From: a virus
Virus record (IMG/VR): IMGVR_UViG_3300032799_000119
Span: 1-21,478 of that record
Direction: 5' to 3' (one strand)
DNA: 21,478 bases
Made by a program: the position numbers and the translations under genes
Notes under the pieces: generated by a model
Told to the model about the DNA's origin: nothing
What the model saw: only the letters and a program-made list of their open reading frames with translations
Database searches by the model: none
Shown here: piece by piece, positions 1-7,588 of the stretch
Layout: every line of letters starts with the position of its first letter
How positions within the stretch are numbered: the stretch's first letter is position 1

Positions 1-19
1 CCTCCGGGATGCCCCCATA

Positions 20-26
20 TAGGAGG
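20..26 (+). promoter_or_regulatory. ribosome binding site of the capsid gene
   Basis: A full AGGAGG core lies five bases before the ATG at 32, the near-ideal spacing expected for a very highly expressed virion gene. The 20 or so bases before it are GC-rich and may be the end of an upstream hairpin, but the window begins there, so this cannot be judged. Confidence 0.8.
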
Positions 27-31
27 ACAAG

Positions 32-997
32 ATGAGTTTAACACGCGTAGCAGGGCATCCTGATTATTCAAGTGCCGGAACTTCCAAGTTTATTCCAGAA
101 ATCTGGAGTTCCAAGATTCTCAAAAAGTATTACATGAGCGCCCTCGCAACGGCAATCTGTAATACGGATCACGAAGGCGAGATCAAGGGTGGGGGCGATA
201 AGGTTTACATTCGCACCATTCCCGACATCACGACCTTCGACTATCAGAAGGGTATGACCCTTCCCAAACAGCGCCCCGAGTCTGTGGATGTCGAGATGGT
301 AATCGACAAAGGGCGTGGATGGAATATCCTTCTGGATGACGTTGACAAGGTGCAGTCGGACATTGACCTTCTGAACAAGTGGACGGGCGACGCCGCACAG
401 CAACTCAAAATCCAGGTCGATGCCAAGCTCTTTGAGGGCATTGCAGATGGAATGCTTGCACTCACTTCTGCCGATGAGGGGTATCACAACCTCGGCGCGA
501 CGGCGGGGAAGGTCACAGCCGGGTTCAATCTTGGCGCATCTGGCGCACCGGTACAGCTAACCAAGACAAACATCATCGACTACGTTGTGGATGCGGGTAC
601 GGTTCTCGACGAGAATGATGTTCCCGAAGAGGGACGCTTCCTTGTCCTTCCCGCGTGGGCTGCGGGAATGATTAAGAAGTCAGACGTTAAAGATGCGGCA
701 ATGATGGGAGATCCCAAGTCCATTGTTCGCACGGGTCTCGTTGGCGGTATTGACCGTTTCGTGGTCTATACCTCCAATAACCTTCATACGGTGGCTGCGG
801 CAACCGAGGCTTCGGGGTTCCTAAGTTTCTATTCGCTGTTTGGAACTCGTGATGCCGTCTCGTTTGCGTCTCAGTTGACCAAAACCGAATCCCTCCGTTC
901 TACCGAGTCCTTCGACACGATAGTAAGGGGTCTTATGGTGTACGGCTACAAGGTTGTTAAAGGTCAGGCCCTTGGCGTCCTTTATTGCCGTAAATAG
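32..997 (+). CDS. major capsid protein (HK97-fold type)
   Basis: This 321-residue protein is the best match in the window to a phage major capsid protein, the subunit that builds the icosahedral shell. The N-terminal half has the pattern of podovirus and environmental-phage capsid proteins: an early FIPEIWS segment, a helical stretch, the GGGDKVYIRTIPDITTFDY strand region, then a conserved block with LLDDVDKVQSDIDLL and a helix ending near residue 140, consistent with the long spine helix and P-domain of the HK97 fold. The length fits the family without added domains. It has a strong ribosome site, ends in TAG, and is followed at once by decoration-type genes, as expected in a head operon. 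No protease or scaffold gene is visible, as the window begins just upstream. The assignment rests on remembered family patterns and gene order, not on a database search. Confidence 0.87.
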   Translation: MSLTRVAGHPDYSSAGTSKFIPEIWSSKILKKYYMSALATAICNTDHEGEIKGGGDKVYIRTIPDITTFDYQKGMTLPKQRPESVDVEMVIDKGRGWNILLDDVDKVQSDIDLLNKWTGDAAQQLKIQVDAKLFEGIADGMLALTSADEGYHNLGATAGKVTAGFNLGASGAPVQLTKTNIIDYVVDAGTVLDENDVPEEGRFLVLPAWAAGMIKKSDVKDAAMMGDPKSIVRTGLVGGIDRFVVYTSNNLHTVAAATEASGFLSFYSLFGTRDAVSFASQLTKTESLRSTESFDTIVRGLMVYGYKVVKGQALGVLYCRK

Positions 998-1022
998 ACT
1001 CTAAAGGAAAGGAGGATTCGAT

Positions 1023-1502
1023 ATGGCTACTGTAAACTTTACAGGTTTTAGTCAGGGTTCGGGAAGCGTTCCCACGAGCGTTCCCAACTATGACGTTGGG
1101 AGTTCAATGCCTTGGGGACTCCAGAAACTCGGTCTCAAGAAATGCACCGTTGATTTCTCAAAGACCGGGATCACGAACACGAATGCCGATGTCATTGAGT
1201 GCATCTATTGTCCTGCGGGGACGAAGATTCTCGATGCGTGGTTTATCGTAACGACTCCGGAAGTCACCCAGGTAACGGCGGAATTGGAACTCGGTCTCAC
1301 GGGCGTAACGACTGACGGGTTTGTGGCAGAAGCAACCGTCGCTGTCGCGGGTCTTCATGCAACCAACAACTCAACATTTCTTGCGGCTGGGGCGGGGTAT
1401 ACCCTCACCTCTGCCGACACGATTGACCTCTTGGTTAGCCATCAGGCTCTCGCGGAGTGCGTCGTGGATGTGTATGCGTTGGTTCTTGATCTGAATGCGT
1501 AG
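1023..1502 (+). CDS. small beta-rich virion protein, copy 1 (decoration-like)
   Basis: This 159-residue protein is rich in Thr, Val, Ala and Gly, with alternating hydrophobic patterns typical of a beta-barrel or jelly roll. It has no signal peptide or membrane segment. It is clearly paralogous to the next gene: both begin MAT(V/L)N(F/Y)TG, share SQGSGSVPTSVPNYDVG and the NTNADV and CPAGTK segments, and end in VVDVYALVLD(L/M)NA. Its place directly after the capsid gene, with an AGGAGG site, suggests a capsid decoration or head-fibre subunit made in large amounts. That role is inferred from position and composition; I recognise no named family. A perfect 10-bp hairpin follows the stop codon. 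Confidence 0.8.
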   Translation: MATVNFTGFSQGSGSVPTSVPNYDVGSSMPWGLQKLGLKKCTVDFSKTGITNTNADVIECIYCPAGTKILDAWFIVTTPEVTQVTAELELGLTGVTTDGFVAEATVAVAGLHATNNSTFLAAGAGYTLTSADTIDLLVSHQALAECVVDVYALVLDLNA

Positions 1503-1513
1503 TTGAACCAGTA

Positions 1514-1544
1514 GGGTGAGGGGTCGCTCTTATTCCCCTCACCC
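1514..1544 (+). promoter_or_regulatory. intergenic hairpin A
   Basis: The arms GGGTGAGGGG (1514-1523) and CCCCTCACCC (1535-1544) are perfectly complementary and enclose an 11-base loop. No T-run follows; a ribosome site for the next gene begins about ten bases later. It is therefore unlikely to be a classical terminator and more likely an RNA processing or 3'-end-protecting structure, or a leaky terminator. It has close relatives at 2041-2070 and 2939-2966. Confidence 0.65.
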
Positions 1545-1564
1545 GATTAAATCGGAGGAACGAA

Positions 1565-2041
1565 ATGGCTACTTTGAACTATACGGGGTACAGTCAGGGA
1601 TCAGGAAGCGTCCCTACAAGCGTACCCAATTACGATGTCGGCACGGCGATGCCCTATGCTGGTCTTGAGAAGTTAGGTATCAAGAAGGCCACCGTGGACA
1701 CCTCCAAGACCGGCATCTCGAACACCAACGCGGATGTCTATGAGGCGATTTACTGTCCCGCCGGGACAAAGGTTTTGGAGGCGTGGTTTGTCGTGACAAC
1801 CCCCGAGACGGGAAATGTCTTGGCCGAATTTTCTCTTGGGATTAACGGAACCACGGATGGGTTTGTTTCTTCGGCAGTATGTACTTCCGCCGCGCTTCAT
1901 GCGTCGAATGCCTCGACGTTTGCCAACACGGGTGGGCTTACGTTGACCTCAGCGAACACCATTGATCTGAAAGTTGCCACGGCAGCGTTCACTAATTGCG
2001 TTGTGGACGTGTATGCTTTGGTTCTGGACATGAATGCGTAG
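1565..2041 (+). CDS. small beta-rich virion protein, copy 2 (decoration-like)
   Basis: This 158-residue protein is the tandem paralogue of the preceding gene, collinear over its whole length with only a few short gaps. The most conserved parts are the N-terminal 28 residues, the NTNADV and CPAGTK segments, the (V/I)VTTPE strand, and the last 15 residues. The middle, about residues 85-125, has diverged most, as would an exposed surface. The start at the ATG at 1565 is fixed by GGAGG at 1554-1558. Many codons in conserved stretches differ synonymously from copy 1, so the duplication is old or has been kept distinct. A capsid decoration role is inferred from position only. Confidence 0.8.
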   Translation: MATLNYTGYSQGSGSVPTSVPNYDVGTAMPYAGLEKLGIKKATVDTSKTGISNTNADVYEAIYCPAGTKVLEAWFVVTTPETGNVLAEFSLGINGTTDGFVSSAVCTSAALHASNASTFANTGGLTLTSANTIDLKVATAAFTNCVVDVYALVLDMNA

Positions 2042-2070
2042 GGTAATGGGTCGCTATCATTCCCATACCC
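2041..2070 (+). promoter_or_regulatory. intergenic hairpin B, relative of hairpin A
   Basis: GGGTAATGGG (2041-2050) pairs with CCCATACCC (2062-2070) with one bulged A, enclosing an 11-base loop. The loop TCGCTATCATT resembles that of hairpin A (TCGCTCTTATT), and both lie just after the two duplicated genes, so the hairpin was probably duplicated with its gene. The first stem base is the last base of the stop codon. No T-run follows. Confidence 0.6.
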
Positions 2071-2091
2071 GAATTACTTGGAGGATTAAAA

Positions 2092-2916
2092 ATGCCACGT
2101 TACGAGGATTTCAGTGTAACAAATCTTCACGCGGAAAAGATTCTGCCTATCGGCGGAACGGCGGGAGGTGCGGGACTGTCTCCTGACATTTGGGGTGACT
2201 GTCCGATTCTGACCATGAAGGCCGATCCTACTTTGGGTCTGTTTGTCATGGATGATTTCCCTATCGTGCAGGCAACAGGATTCCCGTACACGCTTTACAC
2301 GGACACCACGGATACCTTCACATCCCTGACGGGACAGAGGGGTGGCGTTGGAAGGCTGGCCTTGTCCGGAGGGGATAACGATGAGGAGTATGTGGTTTAT
2401 AATCAGGCATCCGGGATTGTCCAGATGGATGCGGCAACCGACCCATTCTATGACTGGTGGTTTGAGGCGAGACTGAAGCCCTCCCAGGTGGCGGCAGAAC
2501 ATGGGATCTTTATCGGTTTTGCCGGAGCGACAGAGGTTGGCGTGGATTTGATGAGTACTGATGACATGGTACTCAAGGTTATCAATTCCATCGGATTCCA
2601 GATCATCTCTGCGGCGGCAGGAGCACCCTGTGCCGTTATCCAGACGATTCATCAGAAAAGTGGTGGCGCAAGGGTCGCGGTGGATGCAACGGCTGGAACG
2701 GCGACAGCAGCTTGGATCAAGTTCGGCATGAAATCCGTTACCGGAAGGGTGTACTTCTACCTGAACGGGGCAAAATTGGATACATCGGTGCTTTCCACGG
2801 CAACGAACTTCCCTATTTCCGTGAGTATGTGTCCGACGTTTGGAGTGAAAATCGGTTCCGGCGCGGCAGAGAATCTCGACATTGACTGGTTTGCGGCAGC
2901 GCAACTCCGGACTTAG
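2092..2916 (+). CDS. virion protein with lectin-like (concanavalin A-type) fold
   Basis: This 274-residue protein lacks motifs I can name with certainty. Its pattern of beta strands resembles concanavalin A/LamG-type jelly rolls found in virion surface proteins: a WWFEARLKPSQ strand with acidic and aromatic residues near 123-133, GIFIGFAG, a central AWIKFGMKSVTGRVYFYLNGAKL hairpin read as two adjoining strands, and a final LDIDWFAAAQL strand. It lies between the decoration paralogues and the first adaptor gene and has a GGAGG site before the ATG, so it probably belongs to the head. A carbohydrate-binding or decorating role is inference. It is followed by hairpin C. Confidence 0.72.
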   Translation: MPRYEDFSVTNLHAEKILPIGGTAGGAGLSPDIWGDCPILTMKADPTLGLFVMDDFPIVQATGFPYTLYTDTTDTFTSLTGQRGGVGRLALSGGDNDEEYVVYNQASGIVQMDAATDPFYDWWFEARLKPSQVAAEHGIFIGFAGATEVGVDLMSTDDMVLKVINSIGFQIISAAAGAPCAVIQTIHQKSGGARVAVDATAGTATAAWIKFGMKSVTGRVYFYLNGAKLDTSVLSTATNFPISVSMCPTFGVKIGSGAAENLDIDWFAAAQLRT

Positions 2917-2938
2917 TGGGTTGGCGTTCTTTCCCCTT

Positions 2939-2966
2939 GGCAGGGGGGTAATCTTGCTCCCCTGCC
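2939..2966 (+). promoter_or_regulatory. intergenic hairpin C
   Basis: The arms GGCAGGGG (2939-2946) and CCCCTGCC (2959-2966) pair perfectly around a 12-base loop. As with hairpins A and B there is no T-run and a GGAGG ribosome site follows within about ten bases. It is the third GC-rich hairpin in successive gaps of the head block. Confidence 0.6.
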
Positions 2967-2984
2967 TTAACCCCGGAGGCTCGC

Positions 2985-3647
2985 ATGAACTTACTACAAA
3001 TCGAGGAGTACGCGCGATACCGTCTCTCAGATTATGAGTTGCCGTATTCCTGGCTTCAAAAAGAAATTTTCTTATACGCAAACGAAGCGGAAAAAATCAT
3101 CTGCCGGGACGGAAAGGTTCTGGAAGATTCCACTACGGATTCCATCTGTAATATAGATGTAGTGGCAAGCACCCTTGACTATGAACTCGACGAATCGATA
3201 ATCTACGTCACCGCTGCGAAATTAACATCTTCTGATTACAATCTCACCAAGACCACTAAAATGGACATGGACAGAATGTATTCCGGTTGGAGATCCGGGA
3301 CCGCCGGGGAGCCAACCAAATACCTTCTCGATTATAGACATGGATACATCACCCTTTCACCACCGCCCGACATCGCCCATACACTCAACCTTTCCGTTTT
3401 CCGGTATCCCGAAGATGACATGGCCCTCCCTACGGACGAGCCGGAGATCCCTGTACAGTTCCATCATGCAATCATAGATGGGATTTGCTATCAGGCGTAC
3501 TTAAAATGGGGTGAAAGGACTTACGATGCGAAGAAGTCGGACATTCATTTCAAGTTATTCCGGAAGGCCATTTCCGACATGAAGATTTCAGATAATTTAT
3601 TCAAGGCCACAGAATCGACTATGGGCGCACACGGAGGCTTCACGTGA
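2985..3647 (+). CDS. head-to-tail adaptor family protein, copy 1
   Basis: This 220-residue protein has the outline of phage head-to-tail adaptor proteins of the SU10/gp6-like type, which form a ring beneath the portal. It has an N-terminal helical part (LLQIEEYARYRLSDYE, then WLQKEIFLYANEAEKIICR), a central beta region (residues about 60-140, with YLLDYRHGYITLSPPPD), and a C-terminal helical part beginning FHHAIIDGICYQAYLKWGE with a final amphipathic helix. The same plan occurs in the products at 5854-6516 and 6524-8002. The ATG at 2985 follows GGAGG at proper spacing. The stop overlaps the next start (GTGA), implying translational coupling. Assignment is by architecture and context. Confidence 0.72.
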   Translation: MNLLQIEEYARYRLSDYELPYSWLQKEIFLYANEAEKIICRDGKVLEDSTTDSICNIDVVASTLDYELDESIIYVTAAKLTSSDYNLTKTTKMDMDRMYSGWRSGTAGEPTKYLLDYRHGYITLSPPPDIAHTLNLSVFRYPEDDMALPTDEPEIPVQFHHAIIDGICYQAYLKWGERTYDAKKSDIHFKLFRKAISDMKISDNLFKATESTMGAHGGFT

Positions 3648-3838
3648 CAGTTGCGGGTAGGGATGGCCGTAAAGAGGGAAGAAGGGGTCCGCCGGGGCCA
3701 CAAGGCGATCCCGGAACGGGAGCCAACATTACAAAGGAAAGCGTTGAAGCGGTTTTAATGGGCGAGATTGCTTCTCATTCTCACGCGGCAACCGTAAGTG
3801 CCACAGATTCAATACCATATGCTATTGCGTTATCATAA
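3644..3838 (+). CDS. short collagen-like virion protein
   Basis: This 64-residue product starts at a GTG that overlaps the preceding stop by four bases (GTGA), so it is probably translated by coupling. Residues 13-27 hold a short Gly-X-Y collagen-like run (GPPGPQGDPG), followed by TKESVEAVLMGEIASHSH, a pattern common in phage fibre and appendage proteins where a trimeric stalk meets a helix and a His-rich strand. It may be a small head or tail fibre subunit, or the remnant of a longer collagen-like fibre. The run holds only about five triplets, too few for a stable triple helix alone. The product is short, so certainty is moderate. Confidence 0.6.
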   Translation: MTVAGRDGRKEGRRGPPGPQGDPGTGANITKESVEAVLMGEIASHSHAATVSATDSIPYAIALS

Positions 3839-3841
3839 ATT

Positions 3842-4402
3842 ATGAAAAAAATTATCACGACATACACCTTTGTTCCGGCGGCCAAAACAGTCCAATTAAC
3901 TGGACTGGGTTCCGTGGACATAAAAGGTCTTTTGCTCATTACCAATGTCACGGATAACGTCATTATCTATAACTTTGCCGATCCGTTGAAGGGCGGGACG
4001 GCGGCAGGGAATACCGTCACCTTAACTCACGATACATCCAGTATGGCGGCGGGAGACAATCTGCAAATCTTCTACGATGATGCGGATTATACACAAACGA
4101 TCAGCGCGGCGACTCTTCCCTTACCTTTGGGGGCATCCACGGCAGTCAATCAATCAACCCTTGAATCCCTGATTGATACCCTTCAGGAGTTGACTCAGCG
4201 GTTGGCTCCTCTTGCGGGAGCAATGGCTTCTGGCGCGGCAGGTCTGCGCGTTGTCGGGGTAAGTATGCCGTCAACGGCGGTTACTGGACCAGCGACATCG
4301 GCTAACTTGACTGCCGCCTTACTTGTTCAAACCACTTCCCTATTAAAAGACAGTAACATCTTAACAACGTTGGCAAATATCAACAACGCCACGGCGGCAT
4401 AG
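3842..4402 (+). CDS. uncharacterised phage virion protein
   Basis: This 186-residue protein has a beta-rich N-terminal half (residues 1-95: ITTYTFVPAAKTVQLTGL, then IKGLLLITNVTDNVIIYNFADP) and a helical, Ala- and Leu-rich C-terminal half (about 100-186). The N-terminal pattern resembles small proteins often seen in structural clusters of environmental phages, but I know no function for them. There is no visible ribosome site before the ATG and only three bases separate it from the preceding stop, so translation probably depends on reinitiation. There is no signal peptide; the C-terminal half may be a coiled coil or oligomerising stalk. Confidence 0.68.
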   Translation: MKKIITTYTFVPAAKTVQLTGLGSVDIKGLLLITNVTDNVIIYNFADPLKGGTAAGNTVTLTHDTSSMAAGDNLQIFYDDADYTQTISAATLPLPLGASTAVNQSTLESLIDTLQELTQRLAPLAGAMASGAAGLRVVGVSMPSTAVTGPATSANLTAALLVQTTSLLKDSNILTTLANINNATAA

Positions 4403-4411
4403 GAGGAAAAA

Positions 4412-5845
4412 GTGGCTGAAGCCCAAAACAATAAGACAATCCTGCATCGTAAAGAATGGCAGACCATGATGCCCGCCATAACGACTACGGCGGCAAATAT
4501 GTTCTGCTGCAATAGCAACGACAATCTGGGTCGATTCACCTTATATTTCTGTTCCGTATCCGTTCATTATCTCTATGACCATGAAAATGATGACTGGATT
4601 CAGATTGCTTCGGGTGCATTCTCTCCAGCGATAGCGGCAGGAACTTGCGGAACTTATACAGACTGGTCAGGGACATTCACAGCCAATGGTGGTTCAACAA
4701 CGACTATCACGGTAAATGTCGCCACGCACAATCTCAACGGATTTGTTGTCGGCAAGACGGTGGAGTTTCTTTCCGGCACAGCGGCAAATGTCGGATTGAG
4801 GAGGACGATCCTTTCAATCCTGCATCCAGGCGGGGCGACGGGGACCATAACCCTTACGCTCGATTCTGCCGTTACTGCTGTTGCCAACAACGATACTTTT
4901 AGGATTTCTTCGGGAAGATTTTGGGTTTGCATGGGCGGCACACTCGTTGCGGCCTCTTTTCAGGTCTATGACATAGCCGCTGGAACATGGACGCAAAGAA
5001 CCATCACGGGTCTTCCCACCCCCGGAACCGATTGCAGAATGGTCACGCCGGGGATGGTTGGAGTTTCATACGATTCAGGGACAGCGGATGTGGACAGTAG
5101 CACCACAAACCTTGAATGTGACGGTAAGGGATGGACAAACGACCAATGGATTAACTATCAGGTCCGAATCACGGGTGGAACGGGTTGTGGTCAGATAAAG
5201 GTCATTACCGATAACGATGCAGACACTTTAGTTTTTGCTGCCGGAACCGATCTGGACGAAACCTCCACTTTTGTAATCGAGGGCGATGAAAACGCAATCT
5301 ACCATCTCGGGACTAATGCCAAAACCATGTATAAATATTCCATTTCAGCGAATACATGGTCAACGGTTTCGCCCGTACTTGCAAGGGCAACGACCCCCAA
5401 TGTCGGCATGACTGCTGATTTTGTAGGCAAGACAGGCGATACGGGATGGGCCGCTATCACGAATATACAAGACGGACGTTATATCTACTCTTTCACAGGT
5501 AATGGGACAACTACCCTTGACAGATTCGATATTGCGGCAGTGACTTGGCTGGCAATCTCTTATCATCCACTTCTAACGACCTTCACGACAGGTGATGGAT
5601 CGGACTGGTCAGGAGACCATATCTACATTGTAAAAGAGGGATCGGCAACAGTCCCGCAGAGGGTTTATGCCTTTGATGTTGTCGGGAACAAAATGCATCC
5701 CGTAACTTCAGATTGGTATCTCGGCGGTGCGGCATTACTCGGAAATAAGATATGGGTTCGGGCGTTGTCAAGTGCGGGACTGGTGAAATGGCTTTATGTC
5801 CTGCAATCCACGGCAACGGTGTTGAGAAGGATAATGCTTTTTTAG
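4412..5845 (+). CDS. Kelch-like beta-propeller virion protein with inserted domains
   Basis: The GTG start at 4412 is supported by AGGAGG seven bases upstream. The 477-residue product has propeller-blade signatures in which a strand with a hydrophobic pattern and Asp is followed by a Trp: VYDIAAGTWTQ (near 185), YKYSISANTWSTVSP (near 308), RFDIAAVTWLAIS (near 371) and VYAFDVVGNKMHPV (near 418), plus an early HYLYDHENDDWIQIASG blade. Two similar Thr-rich beta domains interrupt the blades, about residues 80-168 and 227-295; each has a strand set like VGKTVEFLSGT or YQVRITGGTGCG followed by D/T-rich strands. Such propellers occur in phage virions as head or tail surface proteins that may bind sugars. 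The position between adaptor genes suggests the neck or tail hub. No catalytic residues are evident. Confidence 0.72.
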   Translation: MAEAQNNKTILHRKEWQTMMPAITTTAANMFCCNSNDNLGRFTLYFCSVSVHYLYDHENDDWIQIASGAFSPAIAAGTCGTYTDWSGTFTANGGSTTTITVNVATHNLNGFVVGKTVEFLSGTAANVGLRRTILSILHPGGATGTITLTLDSAVTAVANNDTFRISSGRFWVCMGGTLVAASFQVYDIAAGTWTQRTITGLPTPGTDCRMVTPGMVGVSYDSGTADVDSSTTNLECDGKGWTNDQWINYQVRITGGTGCGQIKVITDNDADTLVFAAGTDLDETSTFVIEGDENAIYHLGTNAKTMYKYSISANTWSTVSPVLARATTPNVGMTADFVGKTGDTGWAAITNIQDGRYIYSFTGNGTTTLDRFDIAAVTWLAISYHPLLTTFTTGDGSDWSGDHIYIVKEGSATVPQRVYAFDVVGNKMHPVTSDWYLGGAALLGNKIWVRALSSAGLVKWLYVLQSTATVLRRIMLF

Positions 5846-5853
5846 GAGAATGA

Positions 5854-6516
5854 ATGGGCGGCACTTGGCCAAACTTAGACGCACAAGACTTAGAAGACAG
5901 GGCAAGAAGTTATCTCTGTGAGGTAACGGCGAGCTTTTTCAGTCAAGCGGAGATATGGCAATGGCTTTCCGCTTCCGCAAAGGACATCGCCCAAAAGACA
6001 CTTTGCGTCAGGCGGATTGTGGATGCAGTTACCATCACCTCTACCCGGAACGTAGCGACGGATGTTTATAAAGTTCTCCATGTCGAATACATCCCCGCTA
6101 CCGGACGGCCACAGATGCTTCAAAAGATCGACCCTCTGAGAGTAGGTCATTATCCTTTCAACGGTGCCACGCCTCAGTATTGGTACGAATTCGGGAATAA
6201 CATAGGAATCGATCCCCTGCCGAATGCGGTTTATACACTCAAACTGTACGTGGCGGACCTTCCAAAGATGTACCAAATCGGTGCGCCTAATACATTGGTT
6301 GAGGCCGATTTCACCGCCTCTACGGATCAGACGGAACTGCCTACGGCTTGGCAGCATCTTCTGGCCCTCTATGCGACCATTGGAGGGCTTGTGAAGGACA
6401 ACAGAGACGGCCCCGCGCAGATGCTTATGAACATTTACAATAACGAACTTGCGTATCTCAAGCAGAACATGGTGGACATCATCCCCGACGGGAAGAACGA
6501 CATGAAGTATTCATAG
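5854..6516 (+). CDS. head-to-tail adaptor family protein, copy 2
   Basis: This 220-residue protein shares the adaptor plan with the product at 2985: an N-terminal helical part (LEDRARSYLCEVTASFFSQ, EIWQWLSASAKDIAQKT), a beta core with KVLHVEYIP and a GNNIGIDPLPNAVYTLKLYVADLP hairpin (about 112-135), and a C-terminal helical domain (LPTAWQHLLALYATIGG onward). It is the uninterrupted form against which the next, split gene can be aligned: its MLQKIDPLRVGHYPFNG segment (near 88-104) matches the start of the product at 7589. The ATG at 5854 follows GGAG; an ATG four bases earlier is out of frame. A role in the neck ring is inferred from family and context. Confidence 0.75.
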   Translation: MGGTWPNLDAQDLEDRARSYLCEVTASFFSQAEIWQWLSASAKDIAQKTLCVRRIVDAVTITSTRNVATDVYKVLHVEYIPATGRPQMLQKIDPLRVGHYPFNGATPQYWYEFGNNIGIDPLPNAVYTLKLYVADLPKMYQIGAPNTLVEADFTASTDQTELPTAWQHLLALYATIGGLVKDNRDGPAQMLMNIYNNELAYLKQNMVDIIPDGKNDMKYS

Positions 6517-6523
6517 GAGCAGT

Positions 6524-7588
6524 ATGGGTCTTTATCGTGTCGATGCAATGGAATCTTTAATCAGGACGGAACTGAACGAGCCGAATCAGACCCGCATTAC
6601 TTCGGCTGATGTTCTGAGAGTTCTGAACGACGGATATAAAGAAGTGGCATCGAGGACGTTCTGTATTGAAAATGAGGATAATGACGCGACGGTTTCGGGA
6701 AGCAGGTTGGTGTCTTTCAAGGGACACCGGGTGAATTACGTTACCTATCATCCAGACATTACCGCATTGACCTTAACGGCAACTCCCAGTAGCGGCGGCG
6801 GGATAAGTGGGGTTTGGAGTGATGATTTTACGGGGGTCGATGATGCGGCGGTAAATTCAACCAAATGGACTCTTGGCCTCGGAAATAGTGCCAAAATAAA
6901 AACCAACCAATGTTGTCTTGATCCGATCTTAACAACTTATCCGGGTTTTGGCGCGGCCTATCTTACTTACATAAAAAGCAAAGCCCCCAACTGGGACAAT
7001 TTTTCGGCATCAATTTACATTCCCACCGGAACCGAAATGTATGGTGGTGCCGGTATCGGATGGTGGGATGAAGGGATAATTTGGGGTGTTGTTTGGGGTT
7101 GGGGCGGAGCGTTTATGACCTTCATAACACCTCTCGGCGGACTTGTGTTTCCCGGTCCTCCGATATTGGTGACTACTCCGTTCTGGATGAAGGTTGTCAA
7201 AACCCCATCCTCCGCCTCGGGTTATTATAAATACGGCACCTCGGATTGGATTCTAATAAGCGCATTACCAACACCGCCGACGACAGCTGTTTATATTGGC
7301 GGCGGTACGGATGGATTCGATCCCCCGACAAGATACCTGAAGAAATACTTCGACGATTTCGTAATAGATTTTTCGGGAACCGGGGTGGCAAGCGTCGATC
7401 TCGTATGGGCGGGAACCGCGACAACTTTTACAGTTAAAAGAGACGGAACCACAATATATTCAGGTGCCGGTTTGACAAAGACGGACACAACTGTTGTGGC
7501 GGCAACTACATATCGTTATGAAGTGTTTGGTTATGACGCGACAGGAATTTGGACCGGATACGCCTCAACATCTGTAACAACGGAGTAG
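6524..7588 (+). CDS. N-terminal part of split adaptor, fused to lectin-like and Fn3-like domains
   Basis: Residues 1-78 match the N-terminal helices of the adaptor at 5854 (VDAMESLIRTELNEPNQTRI, then ADVLRVLNDGYKEVASRTFC and a FKGHRVNYVTYHPD strand where that protein has YKVLHVEYIP). From about residue 79 the match stops. Residues 98-285 look like a concanavalin A/LamG-type domain, opening with SDDFTGVDDAAVNSTKW and rich in Trp and Gly. Residues 286-354 look like a fibronectin-type III or Ig-like domain (VDLVWAGTATTFTVKRDG, YRYEVFGYDATGIWTGY). The frame ends in TAG at 7586-7588; in the same frame the next codon is ATG and the rest of the adaptor follows. So this is an adaptor gene with an insertion of about 830 bases. 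The product is either a separate N-terminal polypeptide or, if TAG is read through, part of one 492-residue protein. Confidence 0.72.
   Translation: MGLYRVDAMESLIRTELNEPNQTRITSADVLRVLNDGYKEVASRTFCIENEDNDATVSGSRLVSFKGHRVNYVTYHPDITALTLTATPSSGGGISGVWSDDFTGVDDAAVNSTKWTLGLGNSAKIKTNQCCLDPILTTYPGFGAAYLTYIKSKAPNWDNFSASIYIPTGTEMYGGAGIGWWDEGIIWGVVWGWGGAFMTFITPLGGLVFPGPPILVTTPFWMKVVKTPSSASGYYKYGTSDWILISALPTPPTTAVYIGGGTDGFDPPTRYLKKYFDDFVIDFSGTGVASVDLVWAGTATTFTVKRDGTTIYSGAGLTKTDTTVVAATTYRYEVFGYDATGIWTGYASTSVTTE
6757..7585 (+). other. inserted lectin/Fn3-like cassette within adaptor copy 3
   Basis: These are approximate bounds of the segment present in adaptor copy 3 but absent from copy 2 at 5854. It starts after the conserved YHPD strand and ends at the TAG. 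It encodes a linker, a lectin-like domain and an Fn3/Ig-like domain. I see no transposon ends, homing endonuclease or obvious flanking direct repeat, so it looks like a domain cassette gained by recombination rather than an autonomous element. Confidence 0.6.

Noticed and set aside
68-487. Minus-strand open frame inside the capsid gene
   Set aside because: Opposite-strand shadow of a strongly supported gene, with no ribosome site.
7586-7588. TAG read as an amino acid throughout the phage (stop-codon reassignment)
   Set aside because: TAG ends most other genes here, including the capsid gene and the 1023, 1565, 2092, 4412 and 5854 genes, in good context with the next ribosome site following. 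Only site-specific read-through remains possible.
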